Shown here piece by piece: positions 1 to 7,316 of a DNA stretch of 8,256 nucleotides (positions within the stretch are counted from its first letter, which is position 1; every line of letters begins with the position of its first letter). Location of the stretch: positions 3,063 to 11,318 of the forward strand of contig DHGA01000021.1 in NCBI GenBank assembly GCA_002402545.1, in the 5' to 3' direction. The notes below the pieces were generated by a model, which saw nothing but the letters and a program-made list of their open reading frames with translations, made no database searches and was not told the DNA's origin. The translations under genes were made by a program, and so were the position numbers. The stretch comes from Syntrophaceae bacterium UBA4810. Its GTDB lineage: Bacteria; Desulfobacterota; Syntrophia; Syntrophales; Smithellaceae.

Positions 1-387
1 ATCAATGATTTCATCAACAAAAGGCGATTTGAGGCGATCATTCTCGGCTGGACAGTCCCGCTGGATCCGGACGCTTTCGATGTCTGGCATTCGAGTAAAA
101 CCGCGCCGCAGGAGTTAAACTTTATTTCCTACAAAAATACGGAAGTGGACGCGCTTTTGGAAAAAGCCAGCTCGACCTTCGACCAGAAAGAAAGAAAAAA
201 ATATTACGACCGCTTTCAGGAAATTCTGGCTGAAGACCAGCCCTACACTTTCCTTTACGTTCCGGATGAATTAATCATTATCAGCAAGCGCATCCGCGGC
301 ATCGAACCCGCGCCCATCGGCCTGGGGCATAATTTCATCAAATGGTATGTTCCACAAGACGAACAAAAATACACCATGACCCGCTAA
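1..387 (+). CDS. Peptide-type ABC transporter substrate-binding protein, C-terminal part (5' end off window)
   Basis: The frame is open from base 1 to a TAA at 385-387, giving 128 residues that form the C-terminus of a periplasmic solute-binding protein of family 5 (SBP_bac_5, the DppA/OppA/NikA type). These proteins deliver oligopeptides or similar solutes to an inner-membrane ABC permease. What is seen: a GWTVPLDPD stretch near the start, then NFISYKNTEVDALLEKA, a YYDRFQEILAEDQPYTFLY segment, and a closing GLGHNFIKWYV, all typical of the last third of this family. A GTG at 145 could be read as a start, but homology clearly continues upstream of it to the window edge, so it is internal. The signal peptide and ligand-pocket regions are outside the window, so the substrate cannot be named. 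It converges on the minus-strand cluster and is probably an unrelated unit. Confidence 0.9.
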   Translation: MNDFINKRRFEAIILGWTVPLDPDAFDVWHSSKTAPQELNFISYKNTEVDALLEKASSTFDQKERKKYYDRFQEILAEDQPYTFLYVPDELIIISKRIRGIEPAPIGLGHNFIKWYVPQDEQKYTMTR

Positions 388-409
388 TATTTTTTAGGCC
401 GTATAAAAA

Positions 410-937
410 CTAATCTCTGATTTTTGATTTGAAACTTTTGAGGCCGCTGGCTGCTTCTTTGACCTGCTCGGGCACTGTTAGCAGGCATGATTTTATTTTG
501 TTCATTTTTTTTGCGTCTTGGGAAAGATAATCGAAAAAACCTGCCGCTGTTGCCTGCGCCACATCAGCGAGCGCTAGGTTCACGCGGTTTGTGCCGGGAA
601 GCTCCAGAGAGAAATCATCGATTAATAATTTATCGACAGATTCAATGGTCAGATGGGCGAAGCGCCGCATTTGCTCCGCGCTGAATTTCGCGGCGTTTCC
701 CATGCCGCAAATCATCAAAAGTTCCGTGTTGAGGCGGGGCGGTGTTGGAATGATTACTCTTTCCGCGAGCTTTCCGCTGATGCCGCCTCGCTTGATTTCA
801 CGGGAAATATAGCCGTTTAGTCGCCAGTCGATAAAACCGCAAATGCCACGCGGCGGTTTTTCATCGGCGAATAGCGCCAGCACAAGGCATTTGTGTTTTG
901 CTGTATCGGCCGGTTCTGTGGATAATCGCAGTTTCAT
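410..937 (-). CDS. Stand-alone leucyl aminopeptidase (M17) N-terminal-domain protein
   Basis: A 175-residue protein resembling only the N-terminal, macro-like domain of family M17 leucyl aminopeptidases (PepA). Visible hallmarks are the DEKPPRGICGFIDWRLNGYISREI stretch (residues 25-48; the core is DWRLNG followed by ISR), a GKLAERVIIPTPP strand region, and an ICGMGNAAKFS turn near 77-86. The M17 catalytic domain, with its two-zinc site and NTDAEGRL motif, is absent, so this should not be a peptidase. In PepA this domain supports hexamer assembly and DNA binding; as a separate protein its role is unknown. Its ATG overlaps the nusB TGA as ATGA, implying translational coupling. It ends the minus-strand run, 22 nt from the convergent transporter gene. 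Family call is fairly secure; function is not. Confidence 0.75.
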   Translation of the reverse strand: MKLRLSTEPADTAKHKCLVLALFADEKPPRGICGFIDWRLNGYISREIKRGGISGKLAERVIIPTPPRLNTELLMICGMGNAAKFSAEQMRRFAHLTIESVDKLLIDDFSLELPGTNRVNLALADVAQATAAGFFDYLSQDAKKMNKIKSCLLTVPEQVKEAASGLKSFKSKIRD

Positions 938-1344
938 TTTTTGCTTAATTTTAAATTAAGGTTGTCTAAAATACCGTTGATAAAAGCGCCGGAATTTTCC
1001 GAGCCGAATGTTTTCCCCAAATCTATCGCCTCGTTGATCGTCACTTTCGGCGGAATGTCTTCGCAGTAAATAAATTCAAACGCCGCCATGCGTAATATGC
1101 TGATATCCACTTTGGACATGCGCCCCAAAGACCAGTTATCTGAGGAGCCGGAAATTAATTTATCCAGCTCGTCTTTGTGTTCCCATGTACCGTGTACTAA
1201 AGTTGCCGCGAAATCCTTGGCGGTTTTCGGAGCGGCAAAATTGCCCCAAAAAAGATCCAGCGCTTTTTCGACATCGATGCTGACAAAGTTAAGACTGTAA
1301 AGAACCTGCAAGGCGATTTCACGCGCCTTTCTTCTTCCGCGCAT
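934..1344 (-). CDS. nusB: Transcription antitermination factor NusB
   Basis: NusB is a small all-helical RNA-binding protein that pairs with NusE (ribosomal protein S10) on boxA RNA to let RNA polymerase complete rRNA operons. Seen here: the basic N-terminus RGRRKAREIALQVLYSLNF, a WSLGRMSKVDISILRMAAFE segment and the closing PPKVTINEAIDLGKTFGSENSGAFINGILD, all strongly conserved in the family. I choose the ATG at 1344 (136 residues, a normal NusB length) rather than an in-frame TTG at 1356. The ATG directly precedes the conserved RGRRKAREIALQ start and has GGGG at 1351-1354, six bases upstream, as a Shine-Dalgarno-like site. It lies 73 nt after ribH, and the ribH-nusB pairing is common across bacteria. 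Its stop overlaps the next gene. Confidence 0.95.
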   Translation of the reverse strand: MRGRRKAREIALQVLYSLNFVSIDVEKALDLFWGNFAAPKTAKDFAATLVHGTWEHKDELDKLISGSSDNWSLGRMSKVDISILRMAAFEFIYCEDIPPKVTINEAIDLGKTFGSENSGAFINGILDNLNLKLSKK

Positions 1345-1417
1345 TAAAAGCCCCAAATTTCAGAAAACTTCAAATGGATTGCCCTGCTGTAAATTTTTGT
1401 TTTTAAGGTATCAGGCA

Positions 1418-1882
1418 CTAAATATTTTTAAACAAGTCAACTATTTCGATTGCCGTCATTGCCGCGTCGGCGCCCTTGTTGCCGGATTTTGTGCCCGCTC
1501 TTTCGATTGCCTGCTCAATTGTATCAGTTGTCAGGACACCATAAACAACCGGAACTTCCGTTTCCAGCCCGACACTCGCGATACCTTTGGATACTTCAGC
1601 GGCGATATACTCAAAATGAGGAGTCGCGCCGCGGATTATCGCGCCCAGACAAATTACCGCGTCATAGCGTTTGGACTTGGCGAGTTTTTTTGCGGCCAGT
1701 GGAAGTTCGAAAGAACCGGGAACTTTATAAACAGCAATATCTTTTTCGTCCGCGCCTGCTCTGGTCAGAGCGTCCAACGCTCCGTCAATCAATCTGCTGC
1801 AAATAAAATCGTTGAAACGGCTGGCCACGATGCCAAACTTCATTCCCTTGGCGACGATTTTTCCTTCAATTATTTTCGGCAT
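1418..1882 (-). CDS. ribH: 6,7-dimethyl-8-ribityllumazine synthase
   Basis: Lumazine synthase condenses 3,4-dihydroxy-2-butanone 4-phosphate with 5-amino-6-ribitylaminouracil to give the direct precursor of riboflavin. At 154 residues it has the usual length. Motifs in order: SRFN at 21-24, PGSFELP at 55-61, GAIIRGATPHFEYIA at 80-94 with the conserved acid-base histidine at 89, and GVLTTDTIEQAIERAG at 115-130, followed by NKG near the C-terminus. The ATG at 1882 has AAGGATGG about 10 nt upstream. It follows ribBA by 23 nt in the riboflavin block and precedes nusB. Family members form pentamers or 60-subunit capsids; the sequence alone does not say which applies here. Confidence 0.97.
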   Translation of the reverse strand: MPKIIEGKIVAKGMKFGIVASRFNDFICSRLIDGALDALTRAGADEKDIAVYKVPGSFELPLAAKKLAKSKRYDAVICLGAIIRGATPHFEYIAAEVSKGIASVGLETEVPVVYGVLTTDTIEQAIERAGTKSGNKGADAAMTAIEIVDLFKNI

Positions 1883-1905
1883 GATTAGTTACCATCCTTA
1901 CACTT

Positions 1906-3108
1906 TTATATTTTGAGAAGATGCCCCATTTTATCCTGTTTGGTTTTCATATATTTGATGTTGTTTTCATTCGGGTGAATCTCCAGCGGGACTCTCTGGG
2001 TGATTTCAATCCCGTATCCTTCCAATCCCACTATTTTCTTGGGATTGTTGGTCATTAATCGCATTTTATGCACGCCGAGGTCAACAAGAATTTGCGCGCC
2101 AATTCCGTAATCGCGCAAATCCGGCTTGAATCCCAGGGCGATATTGGCTTCCACAGTGTCGTGGCCGCATTCCTGCAGGGCGTATGCCTTTATTTTGTTG
2201 ACCAGTCCGATGCCGCGGCCTTCCTGCCGCATATAAACGATGACGCCTTTTCCTTCCTGGTTTACCATTTCCATCGCGCGGTGCAGCTGATCGCCGCAGT
2301 CACAGCGAGCGGAGGCGAAAACATCGCCCGTTAAGCATTCTGAATGCACGCGCACCAGAACTTCGTCGTCCTTAGTGATCTCTCCTTTGACCAGCGCAAT
2401 GTGCTGGAAATTGTCCACATCGTTTTCGTAAACGATAACCCTGAAATCTCCGCCATAGCAGGTGGGAATTGTGGCTTCGGCCACTCTTCTGATCAGCGAT
2501 TCATGCTGCAGGCGGTAGTCAATTAAATCAGCAATAGTCGCTATTTTAAGTTTATACTCGCGGGCGAAAGCTTCCAGATCCGGCATGCGCGCCATCGTTC
2601 CGTCATCTTTCATTATCTCGCAGATGACACCGGCGGGCGTTAAGCCGGCAAGGCGGCATAAATCAACCGATCCTTCCGTTTGGCCAGTGCGCACCAGCAC
2701 GCCGCCCTTGCGGGCGCGAATCGGGAAAACATGGCCGGGGCTGACTAAATCTTCGGCTTTTGCATCAGGATTAACCGCCGCCTTTATTGTTGTCGCGCGG
2801 TCCGCTGCGGAAATTCCCGTGGTGACGCCTTCGCGCGCTTCAATGGAAATTGTAAACGCCGTACCGAAACGCGCTTTATTGTCCTGCACCATGGGTTTGA
2901 GATTCAGTTTATCCGCCATTTCTTCGCTCATGGATAAACAGATCAATCCGCGTCCGTAACGCGCCATGAAATTTATCGTTTCCGCGGACGCGAACTGCGC
3001 GGACATGCAAAGGTCGCCCTCGTTTTCTCGGTCTTCGTCGTCCACGAGAATAATCATTTTCCCGTTGCGGATATCTTCAATTGTCTCTGTAATTTTACTG
3101 ATCGCCAT
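1906..3108 (-). CDS. ribBA: Bifunctional 3,4-dihydroxy-2-butanone 4-phosphate synthase / GTP cyclohydrolase II
   Basis: RibBA makes both starting materials of riboflavin: the four-carbon unit from ribulose 5-phosphate (N-terminal half) and the pyrimidine from GTP (C-terminal half). In the DHBP synthase half (about 1-200) the acidic DDEDRENEGDL loop is at 23-33, and SPGHVFPIRA with GGVLVRTGQTEGSVDL spans 123-150. In the cyclohydrolase half (about 205-400) the zinc cysteines are C258, C269 and C271 in SECLTGD and RCDCGDQ. RQEGRGIGL is at 294-302, the AYALQ tyrosine is Y309, D330 and R332 lie in DLRDYG, and TNNPKK is at 353-358. All expected catalytic positions are present in both halves, so both activities are predicted. 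AAGGAT lies nine bases before the ATG. It sits 17 nt after ribE and 23 nt before ribH. Confidence 0.98.
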   Translation of the reverse strand: MAISKITETIEDIRNGKMIILVDDEDRENEGDLCMSAQFASAETINFMARYGRGLICLSMSEEMADKLNLKPMVQDNKARFGTAFTISIEAREGVTTGISAADRATTIKAAVNPDAKAEDLVSPGHVFPIRARKGGVLVRTGQTEGSVDLCRLAGLTPAGVICEIMKDDGTMARMPDLEAFAREYKLKIATIADLIDYRLQHESLIRRVAEATIPTCYGGDFRVIVYENDVDNFQHIALVKGEITKDDEVLVRVHSECLTGDVFASARCDCGDQLHRAMEMVNQEGKGVIVYMRQEGRGIGLVNKIKAYALQECGHDTVEANIALGFKPDLRDYGIGAQILVDLGVHKMRLMTNNPKKIVGLEGYGIEITQRVPLEIHPNENNIKYMKTKQDKMGHLLKI

Positions 3109-3125
3109 TACTTTATTATCCTTAT

Positions 3126-3758
3126 CTATTTAAAACCGTATTTTTCCAGAAAACCATTATCTATTCCCCGCGGTGATTGCAATAGTTTTTCCACGTATTT
3201 ACCCAAAATATCCGTTTCAATATTGACTGTGTCACTCTCTTTTTTACTAAGCAGCGTGGTCTTTTCCGCAGTATGGGGAATTATATTAACATAAAATTTG
3301 CCCTTTTCCACTTTGTTTATGGTGAGACTGATGCCGTCGATAGCTATCGAGCCTTTCTCCACGATATAGCGCGAAAGAGCGTCGTCTGTCTGGATAGCTA
3401 AAATAACCGAGCCTGATTTCTGCGTTTTGGAAAGAACGCGGCCGGTGCCGTCCACGTGCCCCAGAACGAAATGCCCGCCCAAGTAGCCCCCGACACGCAG
3501 AGATTTCTCCAGGTTCACTTTAGTGCCGGGATGCAGCTGCTTTAGATTCGTTTTATCCAGTGTTTCGGCGGAAACGTCAGCGTGAAAAATATTTTGATTT
3601 TTCGCGGTTACGGTAAGGCACGCGCCGTTGACGGCGATGCTGTCGCCCAAGCACACATCGGCCATGTCGATAGTGGATTCTATTTCCAAAACGGCATCCG
3701 CGCCTTTCATGTTCAGGCGTTTTATCGTGCCCAGTCCTTCAATAATTCCCGTAAACAT
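3126..3758 (-). CDS. ribE: Riboflavin synthase, alpha subunit
   Basis: This enzyme dismutates two 6,7-dimethyl-8-ribityllumazine molecules to riboflavin, the final step of the pathway. It is named ribE here, or ribC in E. coli nomenclature. The 210 residues show the family's internal duplication of two lumazine-binding barrels. The N-terminal barrel opens with MFTGIIEGLG and carries GDSIAVNGACLTV at 38-50. The second begins near GGHFVLGHVDGTG at 94-106 and repeats the same element as KGSIAIDGISLTI at 135-147. The conserved N-terminal MFTGII fixes the start. Only 3 nt separate it from the nrdR stop and no strong Shine-Dalgarno is visible (A-rich AAAGAAAAAAAG), so it probably depends on coupling with nrdR. 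In relatives ribD usually occupies this junction; it is absent here. Confidence 0.97.
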   Translation of the reverse strand: MFTGIIEGLGTIKRLNMKGADAVLEIESTIDMADVCLGDSIAVNGACLTVTAKNQNIFHADVSAETLDKTNLKQLHPGTKVNLEKSLRVGGYLGGHFVLGHVDGTGRVLSKTQKSGSVILAIQTDDALSRYIVEKGSIAIDGISLTINKVEKGKFYVNIIPHTAEKTTLLSKKESDTVNIETDILGKYVEKLLQSPRGIDNGFLEKYGFK

Positions 3759-3761
3759 AAG

Positions 3762-4223
3762 CTACTTTTTTTCTTTATTTAACAAATCCTTCAGTTCCGT
3801 CATGAATTCCCCGACATCGCGGAATTGCCTATAAACAGAGGCGAAACGGACATAGGCCACACCGTCGAGCGCCTTCAATCCATCCATGACTTTTTCTCCG
3901 ATAACCGTGGAAGGAATTTCATCGCCCTGAAATTCCTGGCATGTCTGCTCCACGGTATCCACTATTTTTTCCATCGCCTCCATGCTGATCGGGCGTTTTT
4001 CACAGGCTTTCATCACGCCGTTGCGGATTTTCATCCGGTCAAACGCCTCGCGCCGCCCATCTTTTTTCACCACCATGGGCAGAATGTCTTCAACATACTC
4101 ATAAGTGGTGAAGCGTTTTTCGCAAGCCAGACATTCGCGTCGCCGCCTGATTGCTTTGCCGTCCTTGCTGATGCGTGAATCAATAACTTTATTTTCACCG
4201 TGGCCGCAAAAAGGACATTTCAT
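3762..4223 (-). CDS. nrdR: Transcriptional repressor NrdR
   Basis: NrdR senses dATP/ATP and represses ribonucleotide reductase genes through paired NrdR boxes. The 153 residues match the family length. The N-terminal zinc ribbon has its four cysteines at C3, C6, C31 and C34 (CPFC and CLAC) with the basic RRRRE patch and FTTYE following. The ATP-cone spans roughly residues 48-138, opening with VVKKDGRREAFDRMKI and closing with VAYVRFASVYRQF. The ATG at 4223 has AGGTG four bases upstream, a slightly short but usable spacing. It lies 21 nt after the dCMP deaminase gene and 3 nt before ribE. No ribonucleotide reductase gene is in the window, so its targets lie elsewhere, and I did not find paired NrdR boxes by eye. 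Confidence 0.97.
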   Translation of the reverse strand: MKCPFCGHGENKVIDSRISKDGKAIRRRRECLACEKRFTTYEYVEDILPMVVKKDGRREAFDRMKIRNGVMKACEKRPISMEAMEKIVDTVEQTCQEFQGDEIPSTVIGEKVMDGLKALDGVAYVRFASVYRQFRDVGEFMTELKDLLNKEKK

Positions 4224-4244
4224 CTTTCACCTGCAAGCTGAAGA

Positions 4245-4730
4245 TTATAGCTGTTTTACTTTAATTCCCGCCTCTTTGAGCATTTGCGCCGCCAGCTTAT
4301 CGCTGTAGCCGTCGCGGATAATAACTTGTGTTACACCGGCATTGATTATCATTTTCGCGCAGATAACGCACGGGTGATTTGTGCAGTAGAGGGTCGAGCC
4401 ATCAGCGCTGACGCCGTGAAAAGCCGCCTGAATAATGGCGTTTTGCTCCGCGTGCAAACCCCGGCACAGTTCATGACGCTCGCCGGAAGGAACGTTTAAT
4501 TTCTCCCGCAGGCAGCCGATATCGAGGCAGTGTTTCAGTTTAGAAGGCGCGCCGTTGTAGCCGGTAGCAAGAATCCGGCGGTCACGCACGAGCGCCGCCC
4601 CGACCGCACGGCGCAGACAAGTGCTTCTGCGGGATACCAAATCCACAATATCCAGAAAGTAAGTGTCCCAATCCGGTCTCGTTCTGGCTGTTTTTTTAGG
4701 GATGCTTTTAGAAATTTTTTTTCCGGCCAT
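4245..4730 (-). CDS. comEB: dCMP deaminase, ComEB-like
   Basis: A zinc-dependent deoxycytidylate deaminase that converts dCMP to dUMP for thymidylate synthesis. Numbered from the ATG at 4730 (161 residues), the zinc site is H93 and E95 in HAEQNAI plus C121 and C124 in HPCVICAK. The RPDWDTYFLDIVDLVSRRS opening and ATGYNGAPS strand are characteristic of dCMP rather than cytidine deaminases. Extra cysteines in KHCLDIGCLR and the LCRG before HAE may bind a second zinc, as in T4-like dCMP deaminases. A GTG at 4739 would add three residues. I prefer the ATG because it overlaps the stop of a 15-codon frame as TGATG; neither start has a clear Shine-Dalgarno. RibD shares the deaminase fold, but this protein lacks the RibD reductase domain and cannot replace it. 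Confidence 0.93.
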   Translation of the reverse strand: MAGKKISKSIPKKTARTRPDWDTYFLDIVDLVSRRSTCLRRAVGAALVRDRRILATGYNGAPSKLKHCLDIGCLREKLNVPSGERHELCRGLHAEQNAIIQAAFHGVSADGSTLYCTNHPCVICAKMIINAGVTQVIIRDGYSDKLAAQMLKEAGIKVKQL

Positions 4731-4777
4731 CACTGCCACGCTTTTTGTGTGCTGAGAAATTCACGGCTTGCCGGCAT
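4730..4777 (-). other. Candidate 15-codon coupling mini-ORF between glyA and dCMP deaminase
   Basis: A tiny open frame starts at an ATG sharing bases with the glyA stop (TAATG at 4779-4775) and ends at a TGA sharing a base with the deaminase ATG (TGATG at 4732-4728). It therefore exactly fills the gap between the two genes. It would encode MPASREFLSTQKAWQ. No Shine-Dalgarno is visible for it or for the deaminase, so it could hand terminating ribosomes on by stop-start reinitiation. A 15-codon frame with both overlaps can also arise by chance; this is a hypothesis, not a gene call. Confidence 0.3.
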
Positions 4778-6021
4778 TAAATTCTATGCGGGTAGAGAGG
4801 AAATTTCGCGCAAATACTTTTTATTTTCTCAGCCACAGCCTTGATTTTTGTTTCGTTATTGATATTTTTTATGACGTCGGCAATGCACGAAGCGATCAGA
4901 CGCATCTCGTTTTCTTTCATTCCTCTGGTTGTTACCGCGGGCGTGCCGATGCGGATCCCGCTGGTTACCTGAGGGCCTTTGGTATCAAAAGGAATCCCGT
5001 TTTTATTTACCGTAATGCACGCGCGATCCAGCGTTTCCTGCGCTTCTTTGCCGGTGACGCCCGATGACGTCAGGTCAACCAGCATTAAATGATTGTCCGT
5101 TCCGCCGGAGACTAGGCGGAAACCCTGGTTTTTCAATTCATCCGCCATCGCCTGCGCGTTTTTAATAATCTGTTTTTGGTATTCCTTGAATTCGGGCGCG
5201 AGCGCTTCTTTAAAAGCCACCGCTTTTGCCGCGATGATATGCATCAGCGGTCCGCCCTGTGAGCCGGGGAAAACACGGCTGTTGAGCGTCTTGGCATAAT
5301 CCTGTTTGCACATAATCAGGCCGCCGCGCGGGCCGCGTAATGTTTTGTGGGTTGTGGTGGTTACGTATTCGCAAACAGGGATGGGCGTGGGATGAAGGCC
5401 TGTGGCTACAAGTCCCGCGATATGCGCGATGTCGGCCATAATTACCGCGCCCACTTCGTCGGCTGCTTCCCGGAATTTTATAAAATCGATTATCCGTGGA
5501 TAAGCGCTGGCTCCCACGACAATCAACTTAGGTTTGTGTTCGCGCGCTAATTTTTTTACCTCGTCATAATCGATTGTTTCTGTTTCGCGGTCAACGCCGT
5601 AAGCGACGATTTTGTAAAACTTGCCGGAAAAATTCGCTGGACTGCCATGCGATAGATGCCCGCCGTGCGAAAGATTCATTCCCAGAACCGTGTCGCCGGG
5701 CTGAACCGCGGCGAAATAAACCGCCATGTTCGCCTGAGTTCCGGAATGAGGTTGGACGTTGACATGATCCGCGCCAAAAAGTTTTTTACAGCGCTCAATG
5801 GCCAGGTTTTCCGCTACATCTACAAACTCACAGCCGCCGTAATAACGGTTGCCGGGATAGCCTTCGGCGTATTTATTGGTCATAATGCAGCCCTGGGCTT
5901 CCAGAACCGCTTCGCTGACAAAGTTTTCCGAAGCGATAAGCTCGATATTCTGCGCCTGGCGTCGTGTTTCTGATTTAATGGCCTGGTTTATTTCCGGGTC
6001 GATTTTTTCTAAAAAAGACAT
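4777..6021 (-). CDS. glyA: Serine hydroxymethyltransferase
   Basis: SHMT is a PLP enzyme that interconverts serine and glycine while producing 5,10-methylene-tetrahydrofolate, the main one-carbon donor for thymidylate, purine and methionine synthesis. The 414 residues are a normal bacterial length. The PLP lysine is K226 in TTTTHKTLRGPRGG (221-234). Other family blocks are IELIASENFVS near 26-36, NKYAEGYPGNRYYGG at 49-63, PHSGTQAN at 91-98 and ADIAHIAGL at 196-204. The ATG at 6021 has AAGGAAGGA about ten bases upstream. It follows fabF by 32 nt. Together with the downstream dCMP deaminase it supplies both substrates of thymidylate synthase, which is itself not in the window. Confidence 0.98.
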   Translation of the reverse strand: MSFLEKIDPEINQAIKSETRRQAQNIELIASENFVSEAVLEAQGCIMTNKYAEGYPGNRYYGGCEFVDVAENLAIERCKKLFGADHVNVQPHSGTQANMAVYFAAVQPGDTVLGMNLSHGGHLSHGSPANFSGKFYKIVAYGVDRETETIDYDEVKKLAREHKPKLIVVGASAYPRIIDFIKFREAADEVGAVIMADIAHIAGLVATGLHPTPIPVCEYVTTTTHKTLRGPRGGLIMCKQDYAKTLNSRVFPGSQGGPLMHIIAAKAVAFKEALAPEFKEYQKQIIKNAQAMADELKNQGFRLVSGGTDNHLMLVDLTSSGVTGKEAQETLDRACITVNKNGIPFDTKGPQVTSGIRIGTPAVTTRGMKENEMRLIASCIADVIKNINNETKIKAVAEKIKSICAKFPLYPHRI

Positions 6022-6053
6022 GAATCTGAAATCCTTCCTTACTCTTGATTATC

Positions 6054-7295
6054 TCAGGCCAAATATTTTTTAAATATCAAAACGGCGTTAACCCCGCCGA
6101 ATCCAAAAGAATTGGACATGCCCGTGTTGATTTGCGCTTTTCTCGCGGTATTGGGAACATAATCAAGGTCGCACTCGGCATCGGGATTTTCTAAATTTAC
6201 TGTCGGCGGAATTATTCCATTTTCTATGGCTTTAATTGTAAAGATCGCCTCCGCGCCGCCTGTGCCGCCGAGCATGTGGCCGGTCATTGATTTTGTTGAG
6301 CTGACCATCAGCTTCTTGGCATGATCTTTAAAAACGGTTTTGATTGCCTGTGTCTCATATAAATCGTTTAGCGGCGTTGATGTGCCGTGCGCGTTGATAT
6401 AATCGATATCTGTTGTGTTAAGCCCCGCGTCTTTAATCGCGGCTTGCATACTGCGCGCCGCGCCTTCCCCTCCGGGAGGCGGAGCCGCCATGTGAAAAGC
6501 ATCTGAAGAAGTGCCGTAACCGATAAGTTCCGCGTAAATACGCGCGCCCCTTTTTTGAGCAAATGATAATTCTTCCAGAATTAATATTCCGCAGCCCTCG
6601 GCGATGACAAAACCGTCACGCCCCTGGTCAAAGGGACGGCTGGCTTTCAGAGGTTCATCATTGCGCGTGGAAAGAGCGCGCATCGCGCAAAAGCCGGCAA
6701 CGGCAAGGGGAGTAATAGCCGCTTCGACTCCGCCGGTAATCATGGCGTCCGCGTCTCCGTAGGCGATGGTTTTATAGGCATCGCCGATTGCCGAGGTTCC
6801 CGCCGCGCAGGCGGTTACCGCGCAATTGATCGGGCCTTTAGCGCCGAAACGAATAGAGACATGGCCGGATGCCAGATTTGCCAGAATTGACGGTACCGCA
6901 AAAGGCGACACCTTACGCAGATTGTTTTCCCAAAGATGTCTAATTTCACGTTCCAGTGTGGAAAGGCCGCCAATGGCGGAGCCGACAATAACCCCGACGC
7001 GCTCTGAGATTTCCGGGCTGATTTTTAAATCCGCATCCTGCATCGCCATTTCAGAAGCGGCGATGGCGTATAAAATAAAGTCATCCAGGCGGCGGACTTC
7101 CTGCTTATCCACAAACGCCAAAGGGTCAAAATTCTTAATTTCTCCGGCGATACGTGATTTATGTGTCGTGCTGTCGAATTTGGTAATCGGGCCGATACCT
7201 GATTTTCCCGAAATAACCCCTTCCCATGATTCTCCTACGGAATTACCAACGGGCGTAAGGGCTCCCAGGCCTGTGACAACAACTCGCCTTTTCAT
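6054..7295 (-). CDS. fabF: Beta-ketoacyl-ACP synthase II
   Basis: KAS II condenses malonyl-ACP with a growing acyl-ACP in type II fatty acid synthesis. The 413 residues match the family. The active-site cysteine is C163 in TACAAGTS. The two catalytic histidines are H303 in NAHGTSTPLND and H340 in KSMTGHMLGGTGG, with the conserved lysine K335. The N-terminal RRVVVTGLGALTPVG and C-terminal SNSFGFGGVNAVL are also standard. This Cys-His-His arrangement separates it from FabH (Cys-His-Asn). The ATG at 7295 has TAAGG about nine bases upstream and lies 21 nt after acpP. The acpP-fabF pair is the downstream end of the classical fab cluster, whose usual upstream members are not here. Confidence 0.98.
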   Translation of the reverse strand: MKRRVVVTGLGALTPVGNSVGESWEGVISGKSGIGPITKFDSTTHKSRIAGEIKNFDPLAFVDKQEVRRLDDFILYAIAASEMAMQDADLKISPEISERVGVIVGSAIGGLSTLEREIRHLWENNLRKVSPFAVPSILANLASGHVSIRFGAKGPINCAVTACAAGTSAIGDAYKTIAYGDADAMITGGVEAAITPLAVAGFCAMRALSTRNDEPLKASRPFDQGRDGFVIAEGCGILILEELSFAQKRGARIYAELIGYGTSSDAFHMAAPPPGGEGAARSMQAAIKDAGLNTTDIDYINAHGTSTPLNDLYETQAIKTVFKDHAKKLMVSSTKSMTGHMLGGTGGAEAIFTIKAIENGIIPPTVNLENPDAECDLDYVPNTARKAQINTGMSNSFGFGGVNAVLIFKKYLA

Positions 7296-7316
7296 TAATA
7301 AATACCTTAAGCGAAA

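Noticed and set aside
145..147. GTG as the start of a short plus-strand gene
   Set aside because: Substrate-binding-protein sequence continues upstream in the same frame to base 1.
388..409. Possible bidirectional terminator between the convergent genes
   Set aside because: The 22-nt gap has a short T-run but no inverted repeat that I could pair convincingly with it.
1379..1888. 169-codon plus-strand open frame
   Set aside because: It is antisense to ribH across the whole conserved gene and looks like a shadow of it.
4224..4244. CTTCA/TGAA inverted repeat between the dCMP deaminase gene and nrdR
   Set aside because: The arms are only four to five bases and include the nrdR ribosome binding site; it is too weak to call a regulatory hairpin.
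3759..4244. FMN riboswitch upstream of the riboflavin genes
   Set aside because: The rib genes start 3 nt after nrdR, and no gap in or before this block is long enough to hold an FMN aptamer.
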